Below the pieces are notes generated by a model. The model was not told the origin of the DNA, did no database searches, and was given only the letters and a program-made list of their open reading frames with translations. The position numbers were made by a program, and so were the translations under genes. From the NCBI GenBank assembly GCA_910586725.1, contig CAJUJL010000003.1, positions 49,441-113,440 on the forward strand: DNA of 64,000 nt, written 5' to 3'. Positions 34,850-44,327 of this stretch are shown here, piece after piece (the stretch's first letter is position 1; each line of letters begins with the position of its first letter). This DNA is from an uncultured Lachnospiraceae bacterium. Lineage in GTDB: Bacteria > Bacillota > Clostridia > Lachnospirales > Lachnospiraceae.

Positions 34850-37800
34850 ATGTATTTAAAGAGTATTCAGGTGCACGGATTCAAGTCCTTTGCAAATAAA
34901 ATTGTATTGGATTTTCACAATGGGATTACAGGCATTGTAGGTCCCAACGGCAGTGGGAAAAGCAATGTTTCAGATGCGGTCCGCTGGGTGCTTGGAGAGC
35001 AGAGCGCAAAACAGCTCCGGGGAGCCAGTATGCAGGACGTTATTTTTTCCGGAACAGAGAGCAGGAAGCCCCTAAGCTATGCTTATGTGGCGATTACTAT
35101 GGACAATTCGGATCATACGCTGGATATAGACTTTGAAGAAGTTACGGTTGCACGTAGAGTGTACCGTTCGGGTGAGAGCGAATATTTGCTGAATGGAAGC
35201 GTATGCCGCTTAAAAGATGTAAATGAGCTGTTCTATGATACAGGGATCGGCAAGGAGGGCTATTCCATTATCGGACAGGGGCAGATCGAAAAAATATTAA
35301 GCGGCCGGCCGGAGGAGAGAAGGGAGCTTTTTGACGAAGCGGCAGGAATTGTCAAATTCAAAAGAAGAAAGGTGACGGCACAGAAAAAGTTAGAAGCGGA
35401 GAGAGAAAATCTTGTCCGCATCCATGACATATTAAGTGAATTGGAACGCCAGACGGGACCCTTGGAGAAACAGTCGGAAAAGGCGAAACTATATTTAAAA
35501 AAGCGGGAAGAACTCAAACGCAATGACATCAATTTGTTTTTACTGGAAGATGAGCGTATGCAGGCGGAAATGAAAGAAGTGGTTTCAAATTGTGAAATTG
35601 CGGACAGGCAGTTAAAGGAGACGAACGCTTCTTTTGAAAAAATTAAAAGTGAATATGAAGAAATAGAATGCGCCATCGAAAAGGCGGAAGCGGAAATTGA
35701 GGCGTCCCGGGAAGAGATCAGTCAGACCGGCATGGAAAAAGGAAGGCTGGAAGGGGAAATCAATGTTTTAAATGAGAAGATCAAGGCTGCCGAAATGTCG
35801 GACGAACATTATAAAAGCCGCACGCGGGAAATCGTTTCCGACAAAGAAGAAAAAGCCAGGCAGAAACAGGCCTATGAAGAAGAGAAGGCCATGCTGGATA
35901 AACAGCTTGCGCATATTACGTTAAGACGGCAGAAAGCGCAGAAAAATCTGGCCCGTCTGCAGGAGGAAATACAAAGATCCAACGCCGGCATCGAAAACGG
36001 CAAAAACGAGCTTTTGAAGCTGTTAAGCCAGAAAGCGTCCATTCAGACAAAGCGGCAGAAATACGATACGTTGGTGGAACAGGCGGCCATTCGCAAGGCT
36101 CAATTGAGCAAACAGCTGCTAAAGCAAAAGAGCGAAGAATCGGATTTGGATTCGCTGATGGAAAATCAGCGGCAGATTTTAGAGGAGACGAGAGAAAATA
36201 TTGCCCGCCTGAAAGAAGAAGAAGCGCATCTATTGGCAAAAGCGCGGGAATGGGAGCAAAAACTTGCGGATACAAACCGTTTGCTTGAAAAGGATACGGC
36301 AGAGTACCACAGGATTTTTTCGCGTCTGGAATCTTTGAAAAATATTGCGGAGCGCTACGACGGATACGGAAACAGCATTCGAAAAGTAATGGAGCAAAAA
36401 GACAAAGAAGACGGTCTTTTCGGCGTCGTATCTGATTTGATCAAAGTGGATAAAATGTATGAAACGGCAATCGAGACGGCGCTTGGAGGAAACATACAAA
36501 ATATTGTTACCCGCGACGATGAAACGGCCAAGAGAATGATTGCCTATCTGAAAAAAAACCGGTTCGGAAGAGCTACGTTTCTGCCGTTGACTTCCGTAAA
36601 AGGAAGAGGCGGGATCAAAGAGCCGGGCGTTTTGAAGGAAAACGGAGTAATCGGACTTGCCAGCACACTGGTGAAACACGACGCAAAATACAACGGAATT
36701 ATAGAATACCTTTTGGGACGGGTCGTGGTAATCGATACGATAGACCATGCCGTTTCACTTGCGTCAAAATACCGCCATTCCCTTTCCATTGTAACGCTGG
36801 AAGGAGAATCCCTAAGGCCCGGAGGCTCTATGACGGGAGGCGCATTCAAAAACGCGGGCAACCTCCTGGGCAGAAACCGGGAAATCGAAGATCTGACGCA
36901 GAAGCTTGCGCAGTTGAACGAAGCATTGAAAGAACAGAAGGGGCGCAGGGAGGAAATACTTACGGCACAGGCGCTTTTGGCGGATGAACTTGGAGAAAAG
37001 AAAGAACAACTGCAGAAAGATTACCTGCGGGAAAATACGGCCCGCTTAAACGCAGAACGCACCAGGCAGCAAAAAGAAGCGAGCGAAGGAGAGCTTAAGA
37101 GCCTACGGGAGAAGAGCGCTGATTTAGTACGGCAGATTCAGGAGATGGAATCCGAACAGGCGCTGGCGTGGAAAGAAATTGAGGCCGCCAAACAGAGGGA
37201 AGATGAAATTGCCAAAGAAAACCTGTTGTATCAGAGCGCTTTGGATGAGCAGACAAAGGCGGAGGAGAGCGCGGGCAGAGCTTATTCGCAGGTACAGGTG
37301 GAAGAAGCCAATCTTAGGCAGAAAAGCGAATTTGCCGTTTCCAATATAGAGCGCGTTACAATGGAAATTGAAAAGTGCGGCATACAGATGCAGGAGCTTT
37401 TGACGGAAGTTTCCGGCCTGAAAGAAGACGCCCAAAAACACAGGGATGAAATCGCAGAAATTGAAAAGAAAATTTTAGAGTCGGATGAGAAACATCAGTC
37501 TTTGCAGCTTGCGTTGAAAGAGAAGCTGCGGGCCAAAGAAGAAATGTCAGCCAGACAGAAGGATTTTTTTGGAAAACGGGAAGAAATGTCCAAACAGATC
37601 GCGGATCTGGACAAAGAAATTTTCCGTTTAAACAGTCAGAAAGAGAAATTAGAAGAACTTGGGAAGCACAGGACAGATTATATTTGGGAAGAATATGAAC
37701 TGACGCCCCATGGAGCTTTGGAATTGCGTGAGGAAGATGTCCGGGATTTGGGAGAACTGAAAAAACAGATTGCCCGTTTGAAAGATGAGATCAAAAGCCT

Positions 37801-38410
37801 GGGCGATATTAATGTCAACGCGATCGAGGAGTACAAGGAAGTTTCCAGACGGTATGAGTTCCTGAAAGGCCAGCATGATGACTTGATGGAAGCCGAGGCA
37901 GTATTGATCGGCATCATTGATGAACTGGATGCGGGAATGCGCAAACAGTTCACGGAAAAATTTGCCGAAATTCAGCATGAATTTGACCGGGCGTTCAAAG
38001 AATTGTTTGGCGGGGGAAAAGGAAGCCTGGAGCTGGTGGAGGATGAGGATATTTTAGAATGCGGCATTCGCATTATTGCTCAGCCTCCGGGCAAAAAACT
38101 GCAAAATATGATTCTTCTTTCCGGCGGAGAAAAATCTTTGACGGCGATTGCGCTTTTATTTGCCATCCAGAATCTAAAGCCTTCCCCGTTTTGTCTGCTG
38201 GACGAGATTGAAGCTGCTCTGGATGATTCAAACGTAGGCCGTTTTGCAAAATATCTGCATAAGCTGACAAGAAATACGCAGTTTATCGTAATTACGCACA
38301 GGCGCGGGACTATGGCGTCCGCAGACCGTCTCTATGGAATTACGATGCAGGAAAAAGGCATATCGACTTTGGTTTCCGTAGATTTGATTGAACATGATCT
38401 GGATCAATAA
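34850..38410 (+). CDS. smc: Chromosome segregation ATPase SMC
   Basis: 1186 residues, full length. The N-terminal head has Walker A GPNGSGKSN. Long coiled coils run from about 165-510 and 660-1015 around a hinge (about 515-650, FGVVSDLIKVDKMYE to PGGSMTGGAF). The C-terminal head has the signature LLSGGEKSLTAIALLFA and Walker B FCLLDEIEAALDD. With ScpA and ScpB, which are not in the window, it organises and separates sister chromosomes. The gene starts 14 bp after rnc. Confidence 0.98.
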   Translation: MYLKSIQVHGFKSFANKIVLDFHNGITGIVGPNGSGKSNVSDAVRWVLGEQSAKQLRGASMQDVIFSGTESRKPLSYAYVAITMDNSDHTLDIDFEEVTVARRVYRSGESEYLLNGSVCRLKDVNELFYDTGIGKEGYSIIGQGQIEKILSGRPEERRELFDEAAGIVKFKRRKVTAQKKLEAERENLVRIHDILSELERQTGPLEKQSEKAKLYLKKREELKRNDINLFLLEDERMQAEMKEVVSNCEIADRQLKETNASFEKIKSEYEEIECAIEKAEAEIEASREEISQTGMEKGRLEGEINVLNEKIKAAEMSDEHYKSRTREIVSDKEEKARQKQAYEEEKAMLDKQLAHITLRRQKAQKNLARLQEEIQRSNAGIENGKNELLKLLSQKASIQTKRQKYDTLVEQAAIRKAQLSKQLLKQKSEESDLDSLMENQRQILEETRENIARLKEEEAHLLAKAREWEQKLADTNRLLEKDTAEYHRIFSRLESLKNIAERYDGYGNSIRKVMEQKDKEDGLFGVVSDLIKVDKMYETAIETALGGNIQNIVTRDDETAKRMIAYLKKNRFGRATFLPLTSVKGRGGIKEPGVLKENGVIGLASTLVKHDAKYNGIIEYLLGRVVVIDTIDHAVSLASKYRHSLSIVTLEGESLRPGGSMTGGAFKNAGNLLGRNREIEDLTQKLAQLNEALKEQKGRREEILTAQALLADELGEKKEQLQKDYLRENTARLNAERTRQQKEASEGELKSLREKSADLVRQIQEMESEQALAWKEIEAAKQREDEIAKENLLYQSALDEQTKAEESAGRAYSQVQVEEANLRQKSEFAVSNIERVTMEIEKCGIQMQELLTEVSGLKEDAQKHRDEIAEIEKKILESDEKHQSLQLALKEKLRAKEEMSARQKDFFGKREEMSKQIADLDKEIFRLNSQKEKLEELGKHRTDYIWEEYELTPHGALELREEDVRDLGELKKQIARLKDEIKSLGDINVNAIEEYKEVSRRYEFLKGQHDDLMEAEAVLIGIIDELDAGMRKQFTEKFAEIQHEFDRAFKELFGGGKGSLELVEDEDILECGIRIIAQPPGKKLQNMILLSGGEKSLTAIALLFAIQNLKPSPFCLLDEIEAALDDSNVGRFAKYLHKLTRNTQFIVITHRRGTMASADRLYGITMQEKGISTLVSVDLIEHDLDQ

Positions 38411-38433
38411 AACATCAAGGAAGGAGTTTATGC

Positions 38434-39387
38434 ATGGGAAAAGAAAAAAAAGGGTTTTTTAGCAGACTGGCGGCAGGGCTTACCAAAACAAGAAACAATA
38501 TCGTCTCCGGAATCGATTCCATTTTCAGCGGATTTTCCAGCATTGATGACGATTTTTACGAAGAAATAGAAGAAATACTGATTATGGGAGATTTGGGCGT
38601 TCGCGCTACGGAAGAGATTATTGAAAATCTGAAGGGAAAAGTAAAGGAAAATAAGATCAAAGAGCCTTCCGCATGCAGACAGCTTTTGATCGACAGCATC
38701 AAAGAACAGATGCAGGTGGGAGAGGCGGCTTACCGTTTTGAAGAGGAGACTTCCGTCGTGCTTGTAATCGGCGTAAACGGAGTGGGGAAGACAACTACGG
38801 TAGGCAAGCTGGCTGGAAAATTAAAAAGCCAGGGAAAAAAAGTCGTCATTGCGGCAGCCGACACGTTTCGTGCGGCGGCAGGAGAACAGCTTTTGGAATG
38901 GGCCAACCGCGCCGGTGTGGAAATGATCGGCGGACAGGATGGAGCGGACCCGGGATCTGTTGTTTTCGACGCGGCGTCGTCGGCCAAATCCAAAGGAGCG
39001 GATGTATTGTTATGCGATACGGCGGGACGGCTTCACAACAAAAAGAATCTCATGGAAGAACTGAAAAAAATGAACAGGATTTTAGACCGGGAATTTCCGG
39101 ATGCTTACCGGGAGACGTTAGTGGTATTGGATTCCACAACCGGTCAGAATGCGCTTTCTCAGGCGAAGCAGTTTGGAGAAGTGGCGGATATTACGGGAAT
39201 CGTTTTAACGAAAATGGACGGAACTGCGAAAGGCGGCATTGCAGTCGCCATTCAGTCGGAATTAAATATCCCGGTAAAATATATCGGCGTGGGAGAAACG
39301 ATAGAGGATTTGCAGAAATTTGACGCGGACGCATTTGTGGACGCCTTGTTTCAGACGCAGGAGGGAAAGGAGGAGATCTTATTTTAA
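38434..39387 (+). CDS. ftsY: Signal recognition particle receptor FtsY
   Basis: 317 residues: a short basic N-terminal segment instead of the long acidic A domain of enterobacteria, then the N and G domains. G1 is GVNGVGKTTTVGKLA, followed by DTFRAAAGEQL, DTAGRLHN and TKMDGTAKGG. It receives ribosome-SRP complexes at the membrane. Its end overlaps the RBS region of ilvA. Confidence 0.97.
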   Translation: MGKEKKGFFSRLAAGLTKTRNNIVSGIDSIFSGFSSIDDDFYEEIEEILIMGDLGVRATEEIIENLKGKVKENKIKEPSACRQLLIDSIKEQMQVGEAAYRFEEETSVVLVIGVNGVGKTTTVGKLAGKLKSQGKKVVIAAADTFRAAAGEQLLEWANRAGVEMIGGQDGADPGSVVFDAASSAKSKGADVLLCDTAGRLHNKKNLMEELKKMNRILDREFPDAYRETLVVLDSTTGQNALSQAKQFGEVADITGIVLTKMDGTAKGGIAVAIQSELNIPVKYIGVGETIEDLQKFDADAFVDALFQTQEGKEEILF

Positions 39388-39389
39388 CG

Positions 39390-40592
39390 TTGGATAAATT
39401 CGAAGAAGCAAGCGAAAAAGTGAAGGAAGTTACGCTTGAAACAAAATTGATTTACAGTGATTATTTAAGTATGCAAACGGGCAATAAAGTCTATTTAAAA
39501 CCGGAGAATATGCAGTTTACCGGGGCATATAAAGTGCGCGGCGCTTACTATAAAATCAGTACGCTGACAAAAGAAGAGAGAGAACGCGGGCTGATTACCG
39601 CTTCTGCGGGCAATCACGCGCAGGGCGTTGCCTATGCGGCAAAGTGCTATGGCGTAAAAGCCGTAATTGTCATGCCGACGACGACGCCTCTGATCAAAGT
39701 AAACCGCACCAAAAGCTATGGAGCAAAAGTCATCCTTTATGGAGACGTTTATGATGAGTCCTGCGCCCATGCGTATCAGCTGGCAGAAAAAAACGGATAT
39801 ACGTTTATCCATCCGTTTGATGATCTTGCGGTGGCCACCGGGCAGGGGACGATTGCGATGGAAATATTCAAAGAGCTGCCCTTAGTGGAATACATTTTAG
39901 TTCCGGTCGGAGGAGGGGGGCTTGCAACGGGTGTTTCCACGCTGGCTAAGCTTCTCAATCCCAAAATAAAAGTGATCGGCGTAGAGCCGGCCGGAGCCGG
40001 TTGTATGAAAGCTTCTTTTGAAGCGGGAAAAGTAGTCACGCTTCCGGGCGTAAATACGATTGCCGACGGTACCGCGGTGAAAACGCCGGGTGAGACTATA
40101 TTTCCCTATATACAAAAAAATCTGGATGAAATTTTGTTTGTAGAAGACGACGAGCTGGTCGTGGCATTTTTGGATATGGTGGAAAATCACAAAATTGTTG
40201 TGGAAAATTCGGGGCTTCTTACGGTCGCGGCGTTAAAACACCTCAATGTAAAAGGAAAGCGCATCGTGTCTATTTTAAGCGGCGGAAATATGGATGTGAT
40301 TACGATGTCTTCGGTTGTGCAGCAGGGATTGATTTTAAGAGACCGTATTTTTACCGTATCTATTCTGCTGCCCGACAAGCCGGGTGAGCTTTCGAAAGTG
40401 GCGGATACGATCGCAAAAGAACAGGGAAATGTCATAAAACTGGAGCACAATCAGTTTGTAAGCATTAACCGAAACGCGGCGGTAGAGCTTCGGATTACCA
40501 TGGAGTGCTTTGGAACCGAACACAAAAGACAGATCATCAAAGCCCTGGAAAAAGCGCAGTATAAACCAAAGCAGGTGAGGACGAGCCTGTAA
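39390..40592 (+). CDS. ilvA: Threonine ammonia-lyase (PLP-dependent)
   Basis: 400 residues from TTG at 39390. An ATT at 39381 in the same frame lies 6 bp after GGAGGA and would add three residues (giving a start like xLTLDKFEE); it may be the real, rare start and would overlap the ftsY stop. The PLP lysine is in FTGAYKVRGAYYK, and the phosphate-binding glycine loop is VGGGGLATG. It deaminates threonine to 2-oxobutanoate. The C-terminal ACT domain (about 325-400, VSILLPDKPGELSKVADTIA) suggests allosteric control. The short single-ACT form fits the catabolic/tdcB-like group as well as IlvA. Confidence 0.9.
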   Translation: MDKFEEASEKVKEVTLETKLIYSDYLSMQTGNKVYLKPENMQFTGAYKVRGAYYKISTLTKEERERGLITASAGNHAQGVAYAAKCYGVKAVIVMPTTTPLIKVNRTKSYGAKVILYGDVYDESCAHAYQLAEKNGYTFIHPFDDLAVATGQGTIAMEIFKELPLVEYILVPVGGGGLATGVSTLAKLLNPKIKVIGVEPAGAGCMKASFEAGKVVTLPGVNTIADGTAVKTPGETIFPYIQKNLDEILFVEDDELVVAFLDMVENHKIVVENSGLLTVAALKHLNVKGKRIVSILSGGNMDVITMSSVVQQGLILRDRIFTVSILLPDKPGELSKVADTIAKEQGNVIKLEHNQFVSINRNAAVELRITMECFGTEHKRQIIKALEKAQYKPKQVRTSL

Positions 40593-40615
40593 GGAGGTCC
40601 AAATAAGATACAAGT

Positions 40616-40640
40616 CCATTGCAGAGATGTTTTGCAATGG
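40616..40640 (+). terminator. Terminator after ilvA
   Basis: A perfect 8-bp stem (CCATTGCA with TGCAATGG) is followed by a run of eight T. Confidence 0.85.
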
Positions 40641-40675
40641 GTTTTTTTTGTTAAATCCATATTTTTGCGACATTT

Positions 40676-40684
40676 TTCGACAAA
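40676..40684. promoter_or_regulatory. Spo0A box upstream of spo0A (distal)
   Basis: TTCGACAAA is the reverse complement of TTTGTCGAA and contains the full TGTCGAA core of the 0A box. It is about 105 bp upstream of the promoter -35. It lies in the 309-bp gap between ilvA and spo0A, which otherwise holds only the ilvA terminator and the promoter elements. Confidence 0.6.
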
Positions 40685-40758
40685 GTAGATGATTTTTTAA
40701 ATAGATAATGCACAGACTATGTTGCGTATCGACAAGGATATTTACAAAACGACTTTCA

Positions 40759-40766
40759 TTGTCGAA
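40759..40766. promoter_or_regulatory. Spo0A box upstream of spo0A (proximal)
   Basis: TTGTCGAA is a perfect 0A-box core, ending 18 bp before the -35 element. It fits autoregulation by phosphorylated Spo0A. Confidence 0.65.
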
Positions 40767-40784
40767 AACTGCGAAAAGTTATGA

Positions 40785-40813
40785 TTGAATCGATTGCCCC
40801 AGATGCTTATAAT
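40785..40813 (+). promoter_or_regulatory. spo0A vegetative promoter
   Basis: TTGAAT (40785-40790) and TATAAT (40808-40813) have a 17-bp spacer, about 90 bp upstream of the start codon. No convincing sigma-H promoter was identified. Confidence 0.7.
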
Positions 40814-40901
40814 ACAAATAGTTTCGACTTTAGCTAAGATATTTTAGGAGGACTTGTGGAATTTAAAAGAACAAAAAGTTTTGGAGAGGGGAAATTTTGT
40901 A

Positions 40902-41714
40902 ATGAGTAAATTAAATGTTGCAATTGCGGATGATAATGAAAGAATGCTGCGGTTATTGGGAGATATTATCCGTACAGATGATGAATTGGAGATTGTAGGC
41001 ACGGCAAAAGATGGGGAAGAAGCCTGTAAAATGATAAAAGATAAAGAACCGGATGTAGTATTGTTGGATATTGTAATGCCGAAATTAGACGGTTTGGGCG
41101 TTTTGGACAAGGTAAATCATGATTTGTCAATTAAAAAACATCCGGCGTTTATTATGATCAGCGCGATTGGAAACGAGAAAATAACAGAAGAAGCGTTTTT
41201 ATCCGGTGCAATCTACTATATTATGAAACCTTTTGACAACGATATGGTGATTAAACAAATCAAACAGGCAAAGAAGAAATCGACGGATCAGGCCAAAAAT
41301 GGGGAAATTCGTAAAATAAGCGCATATGAGAAAAAAGAAGAGAAGTCACAGCGGAATTTAGAGACGGATGTGACGAATATTATACATGAAATCGGAGTCC
41401 CGGCTCATATCAAGGGCTATCAGTATTTGAGAGAAGCGATTATGATGTCCGTGGACGATATAGAAATGTTAAATTCAATTACAAAGATCCTCTATCCTAC
41501 GATCGCCAAGAAATATCAGACAACGCCAAGCAGGGTGGAACGTGCGATCCGTCATGCGATTGAAGTGGCCTGGAGCAGAGGAAAAATGGATACGATTGAC
41601 GAATTATTCGGCTATACGATCAACAATGGAAAGGGCAAGCCGACGAATTCGGAATTTATTGCTTTGATTGCGGATAAAATTCGTCTGGATTATAAGCATG
41701 GAGCTATAATTTAG
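40902..41714 (+). CDS. spo0A: Sporulation master response regulator Spo0A
   Basis: 270 residues from ATG at 40902 (GAGAGGGGAAA upstream); a start at 40854 lacks an RBS. The receiver domain has IADDNERM, phospho-acceptor Asp56 in VVLLDIVMPK, and the conserved SAIGNEK and KPF. The C-terminal effector domain (about 150-270) has TTPSRVERAIRHAIEVAWSRG, the DNA-recognition helix, and ends in NSEFIALIADKIRLDYK. It controls entry to sporulation. spoIVB, often its upstream neighbour, is absent; it is flanked by ilvA and glgA. Confidence 0.97.
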   Translation: MSKLNVAIADDNERMLRLLGDIIRTDDELEIVGTAKDGEEACKMIKDKEPDVVLLDIVMPKLDGLGVLDKVNHDLSIKKHPAFIMISAIGNEKITEEAFLSGAIYYIMKPFDNDMVIKQIKQAKKKSTDQAKNGEIRKISAYEKKEEKSQRNLETDVTNIIHEIGVPAHIKGYQYLREAIMMSVDDIEMLNSITKILYPTIAKKYQTTPSRVERAIRHAIEVAWSRGKMDTIDELFGYTINNGKGKPTNSEFIALIADKIRLDYKHGAII

Positions 41715-41773
41715 GCTTTTTATTACAGAGGGAATGGAGTATAATAGATCTATATAAAATTGGGAGGTCTATT

Positions 41774-43222
41774 ATGAAAAAAATACTTTTCGCATCATCG
41801 GAAGCCGTACCGTTTATTAAAACGGGCGGGCTTGCGGATGTAACAGGATCACTGCCGAAGTATTTCAATCATAAGAAATATGATGTCAGGGTTATTTTAC
41901 CAAAATACGCCTGTATGGAAGAGCAGTTTAAGCAGCAATTAGAACCGGTAACAGAATTTTACGTCGAGTTGGGATGGCGAAAGCAATACGCCGGAATTCT
42001 AAAGGCCAAAGCGGACGGCATACAGTATTATTTTGTCGATAATGAGTTCTATTTTGCGGGAAGCCGACCATATGGGGAAATTTATCAGGATGTTGAGAAA
42101 TTTGCTTTTTTTTCAAAAGCCGTTCTGGATGCATTGGAAAACATCGGTTTTCTGCCGGATATTATACATTGCCATGACTGGCAGACAGGGCTGATTCCTG
42201 TATTTTTAGAGAAGGTTTATAAAAAAAGGGATCCTTATAAACAGATTCGTACCATATTTTCGATTCATAATATTCGGTTTCAGGGAAGGTGGAAGCTTCC
42301 GGAAGTGAAAGACGTGACGGGTCTTCCGGAGGATGTCTTTACGGCAGAGGGAATAGAGAGTTACGGCGAATCCAACTATTTAAAAGGCGGCATTGTTTAT
42401 TCGGACGCGGTGACGACAGTCAGTAAATCTTACGCGATGGAAATTATGACGCAGCAGGGCGGAGAAGGCTTAGACGGCGTGCTGCGCCGTTATGGATTTA
42501 AGCTGTTTGGCATTGTAAACGGAATTGACTATGAAGCGTTCAATCCGCAAACAGACGCTTATATTCCGTTTCATTATACGGCAAAAAATGTTCTGGCTCA
42601 GAAAAAGAAAAACAAACAAAAACTTCAGGAAGCGTCAAACCTGCCCAAATCCGGGGACACGTTTTTAATCGGAATGGTGTCAAGAATGTCATTTCAAAAG
42701 GGATTTGACCTGATTGCCTGTATGATGGAGGAATTTCTCGCCAAAGAGCAGGTGCAGGTTGTCGTTTTGGGAACGGGTGAAGAACGTTATGAACAAATGT
42801 TTTGTTATTTTGCAGAAAAATATCCCGATAAAATTTCTGTAAAAATTGGTTATTCGGAACAGGATGCGCATCTTATCTATGCAGGCGCGGATGCGTTTTT
42901 GATGCCGTCGTTGTTTGAACCCTGCGGTTTAAGCCAGTTAATCGCCATGCGTTATGGTACGGCGCCAATTGTTCGTGAAACGGGGGGATTAAAAGACACC
43001 GTAGAGCCTTACAATAAATTTACGCAGGAAGGGACAGGCTTTTCGTTTGCAAATTTTGACGCGAAAGAAATGACGGAAATATTGTATTCTGCAATGGATC
43101 TTTATAATACGCAGAAGCGGAATTGGAATGATCTTTTGATCCGCGGGATGAATCAGGATTTCTCATGGTCAGGCTCAGTGGAAGAATACGAAAAGCTGTA
43201 TGAAAATGTCTGCCGGATTTAA
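41774..43222 (+). CDS. glgA: Glycogen synthase (GT5)
   Basis: 482 residues. It adds glucose from ADP-glucose to alpha-1,4-glucan. The N-terminal KTGGLADV motif (Lys16-Gly19) binds the donor, HCHDWQTGLIP is conserved, and the C-terminal GT-B half has FLMPSLFEPCGLSQLIAMRYG. No glgC, glgB or glgP is in the window; the GlgX-like pseudoenzyme is 11 kb away. A TATAAT at 41740-41745 lies upstream with a weak -35. Its stop codon overlaps the stop of the convergent DUF5688 gene. Confidence 0.95.
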   Translation: MKKILFASSEAVPFIKTGGLADVTGSLPKYFNHKKYDVRVILPKYACMEEQFKQQLEPVTEFYVELGWRKQYAGILKAKADGIQYYFVDNEFYFAGSRPYGEIYQDVEKFAFFSKAVLDALENIGFLPDIIHCHDWQTGLIPVFLEKVYKKRDPYKQIRTIFSIHNIRFQGRWKLPEVKDVTGLPEDVFTAEGIESYGESNYLKGGIVYSDAVTTVSKSYAMEIMTQQGGEGLDGVLRRYGFKLFGIVNGIDYEAFNPQTDAYIPFHYTAKNVLAQKKKNKQKLQEASNLPKSGDTFLIGMVSRMSFQKGFDLIACMMEEFLAKEQVQVVVLGTGEERYEQMFCYFAEKYPDKISVKIGYSEQDAHLIYAGADAFLMPSLFEPCGLSQLIAMRYGTAPIVRETGGLKDTVEPYNKFTQEGTGFSFANFDAKEMTEILYSAMDLYNTQKRNWNDLLIRGMNQDFSWSGSVEEYEKLYENVCRI

Positions 43223-44109
43223 AAGGTGACCAGACCCGATTTTTGTTCAAAGCGGTAGGCGTGATCGGATAAGATTTCTTCTTTGAGCACCTGGGAGGCA
43301 TTGATGTCTTTGATGATGCAGTTCAAATCGGATATATGGGAAAAACTATCCTGGGGAAGCAGGAGAACTTCGTGAATGCTGCTTGGAAGGATGTAAAGAT
43401 CACATCCAATGGACTTTGCAAAGAAAGAGAGGACGTTTGGATAAAGAATTGTGGACGCGCCATAGAGCTTTTCCGTGTTCGACAAAACGTACATACCGGA
43501 ACGGGCGGCCGTATTCATAGAAATCATCGGAAGATCCGGGCACAAATTTTTCAGGGTATCCTCCATACTCTTCAGTTCATAAGGAAGCAGTATGGGGGTA
43601 TTTTTAATGGCCAGATCGTAGAGATGTTCTGCGGATATATGCCACAGCTTTAGATGATGATTGTAAATTAAAATAGATGCGTTTCCGTCCGGCGTATCCG
43701 AAAGATAGCAGCAAAAAACAACGGCCAGATCCAAATAGCGGAAGTGTGGAACGCTTTTTAAAATTTCCTCATTCTGTTCGTAATGGATCAGTTTGTGAAT
43801 GATCCGGTATTTGATTTTATCATAGTCCATGAAAAAAGAAAGGTCGATGCTGCGGCTTGGAACATGATTTTGGTAGGAAGCTATGATTTCATCCAATATG
43901 CAGGAAAAAGATTTTCCGGCAAGAAAATCCTCATAATAATAATCGAGATAAATCGTGGGAGATACATTGATCGAACGGTCCTGAATGATCAAACCGTCCA
44001 ATTTGACGTTATTGTTTTTGATAATGGGTTGTAAAGACACGCTGATCTGATCTCCAAAATATTTACAGAGAGACGTGACGGTGGAAGTTTTAAACGTTTC
44101 GTAGTTCAT
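43219..44109 (-). CDS. DUF5688 family protein
   Basis: 296 residues. Features resembling DUF5688 are LDGLIIQDRSINVSPTIYLDYYYEDFLAG near the N-terminus, FRYLDLAVVFCC, and MYVLSNTEKLYGASTILYPNVL near the C-terminus. The family is common in Lachnospiraceae and often follows DNA-repeat or prophage-like arrays; its function is unknown. No signal peptide or membrane helix is present. A GGAG lies 9 bp before the ATG. The final codons share bases with the glgA stop (TTAA read on both strands). Confidence 0.75.
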   Translation of the reverse strand: MNYETFKTSTVTSLCKYFGDQISVSLQPIIKNNNVKLDGLIIQDRSINVSPTIYLDYYYEDFLAGKSFSCILDEIIASYQNHVPSRSIDLSFFMDYDKIKYRIIHKLIHYEQNEEILKSVPHFRYLDLAVVFCCYLSDTPDGNASILIYNHHLKLWHISAEHLYDLAIKNTPILLPYELKSMEDTLKNLCPDLPMISMNTAARSGMYVLSNTEKLYGASTILYPNVLSFFAKSIGCDLYILPSSIHEVLLLPQDSFSHISDLNCIIKDINASQVLKEEILSDHAYRFEQKSGLVTF

Positions 44110-44279
44110 GTGATGACTCCTTTTTCAGAAATGGAATTCAATGCATGAATCTGCAGGAAAAAATGGATCGATATTCAGAAAAAAGATAAAAGAATTTTGC
44201 GCAGTCTGCTGCGTGGACATAATATAGCATTTTTCTCTGGAAAATGCAAGCACAAAATTTTTTGTGCCGTAAATTCCAA

Positions 44280-44319
44280 AAACGTCCGTTGTACGGCAGA
44301 TTTTGTACAACGGACGTTT
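44280..44319. terminator. Terminator after the pot operon
   Basis: A perfect 15-bp inverted repeat (AAACGTCCGTTGTAC with its complement) around a 10-nt loop lies 8 bp beyond potD on its downstream side. A-rich DNA on that side gives a short U run in the minus-strand transcript. Confidence 0.75.
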
Positions 44320-44327
44320 GAAATTAA

